Below, piece after piece: positions 6,711-7,498 of a stretch of 7,498 nt of DNA (position 1 is the stretch's first letter; every line of letters begins with the position of its first letter). This DNA comes from Nitrospiraceae bacterium (lineage in GTDB: Bacteria > Nitrospirota > Thermodesulfovibrionia > Thermodesulfovibrionales > UBA9159), in NCBI GenBank assembly GCA_003453735.1, contig DMNE01000445.1, forward strand, positions 153-7,650, in the 5' to 3' direction. Both the position numbers and the translations under genes were made by a program. The notes under the pieces are model-generated. The model searched no databases and had not been told where the DNA came from. It saw only the letters and a program-made list of their open reading frames with translations.

Positions 6711-7498
6711 TGTCTCATAAATAGCTGATGTTATATGTTGTTTTGTGATAGACTATGTCATGTCTCGACGCGCTATGCAGGTAACCCTAAGTGAAACGGA
6801 TCGCCAGGAGTTGAAGCGTTGGGTGAGTGCCCATCGGACGCCGCAACAGGTCGCACAGCGCTGTCGCATAATCTTAGCGGCGGCGCAGGGTGGACAAGAC
6901 AAGGATATCGCTGGGAACATGCAGATCAACTATAAGACCGTGGCGTTGTGGCGGCAGCGTTTTCGTAATGAAGGATCGGACTGTCTCTGGGAAGTGGCCA
7001 TAGGCCGCGGACGCAAACCAGAGTTCACGTCAGAGAAGATTGAGGAAGTTATTAACGCCACATTGCAAACCCGGCCTACTGGCGCCACCCATTGGAGTTG
7101 CCGGACAATGGCTGAGAAGCAGGGCATAAGCAAAGCAACAATCAATCGGATATGGCAAAGTCATGGACTACAGCCGCACAGAATCAAGCAGTTCAAGTTG
7201 TCGCGCGATCCAAAGTTCTTGGAGAAACTTACCGACGTGGTGGGTCTCTATCTCAACCCTCCGGAGAAGGCGCTGGTGCTGTGCGTGGATGAGAAAAGTC
7301 AGATTCAGGCATTGGATCGCACACAGCCAGGACTGCCTTTGAAAAAAGGCCGTTGTGGAACTGTCACCCATGACTACAAGCGTAATGGTACTACAACGCT
7401 TCTTGCCGCACTCGAATTGGCGCAAGGCAAAGTGATCGGTCAATGTTACGCCCGGCATCGTCATCAGGAGTTTCTCAAATTCTTGAAACGTTTGGATG
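6705..7498 (+). mobile_element. IS630-family insertion sequence, left part, cut by window edge
   Basis: The transposase gene at 6760 identifies the family. IS630 elements insert at TA and duplicate it. A TA at 6703-6704 followed by GTGTAATGTCTCATAAATAG (6705-6724) is the best candidate for the left end. This leaves 55 bases before the transposase ATG, a normal spacing. The heptamer ATGTCTC occurs at 6710-6716 and again at 6760-6766, which may reflect subterminal repeats. The right end and inverted repeat are outside the window, so the exact boundary is inferred. Confidence 0.7.
6760..7498 (+). CDS. IS630-family transposase, 3' end missing
   Basis: The first 246 codons of a DDE transposase, uninterrupted to the window edge; full family members are roughly 340-360 residues. 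N-terminal helix-turn-helix: TPQQVAQRCRIILAAAQGG (27-45) through INYKTVALWRQRF (56-68). A GRGRKPEFT linker (82-90) leads to a second winged-helix-like part with HWSCRTMAEKQGISKATINR (111-130) and IWQSHGLQPHR (131-141), typical of IS630. The catalytic domain begins with LVLCVDEKSQIQALDR (172-187), where Asp177 is the first acidic catalytic residue. The other two acidic residues lie beyond the window, so activity cannot be judged. ATG 6760 is chosen; ATG 6775 (residue 6) is a possible alternative. It lies in the same direction as the operon but is separate from it. Confidence 0.9.
   Translation, partial: MSRRAMQVTLSETDRQELKRWVSAHRTPQQVAQRCRIILAAAQGGQDKDIAGNMQINYKTVALWRQRFRNEGSDCLWEVAIGRGRKPEFTSEKIEEVINATLQTRPTGATHWSCRTMAEKQGISKATINRIWQSHGLQPHRIKQFKLSRDPKFLEKLTDVVGLYLNPPEKALVLCVDEKSQIQALDRTQPGLPLKKGRCGTVTHDYKRNGTTTLLAALELAQGKVIGQCYARHRHQEFLKFLKRLD

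Noticed and set aside
7168..7464. 98-codon minus-strand frame
   Set aside because: Antisense to the uninterrupted IS630 transposase frame.
1..7498. CRISPR array or tandem repeats
   Set aside because: No regularly spaced repeats are seen anywhere in the window.

Overview
The window is mostly one tight, co-directional six-gene cassette on the + strand (418..6488), followed by the start of an IS630-family insertion sequence that runs off the right edge. Gene order is: class I SAM-dependent methyltransferase; B12-binding-domain radical SAM protein; periplasmic substrate-binding protein; membrane permease; ATPase; second B12-binding-domain radical SAM protein. The three middle genes form a complete ABC importer of the nitrate/sulfonate/taurine/NMT1 type. 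Four of the five gene junctions are 4-base ATGA stop/start overlaps and the fifth is a 3-base gap. This strongly implies a single transcript with coupled translation.

Two [4Fe-4S] radical SAM enzymes with cobalamin-type N-terminal domains suggest an anaerobic or microaerobic bacterium. The signal peptide, Shine-Dalgarno sites and codon use are bacterial, and GC looks moderately high. A sulfate-reducing or syntrophic deltaproteobacterium-like host would fit, but the sequence does not prove any taxon.

Layout: 1-417 has no convincing intact gene. It holds a weak terminator-like hairpin (48-76), an imperfect hairpin (101-129) and two short overlapping-frame reading segments (221-304 and 291-434) that may be a small gene or a decayed gene end. 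418-6488 is the operon. 6489-6704 is a short spacer with a strong Shine-Dalgarno-like purine run and a 46-codon reading frame whose last codons come from the IS. 6705-7498 is the left end and most of the transposase of the IS630 element.

How the genes may work together (inference): the importer delivers a small organic molecule, and the methyltransferase plus the two cobalamin/radical SAM enzymes modify it, by methylation or radical rearrangement. Equally, the pathway may make a compound unrelated to the import substrate. No domain in the window identifies the substrate. I do not recognise this six-gene arrangement as a characterised pathway; it is the main item worth following up.
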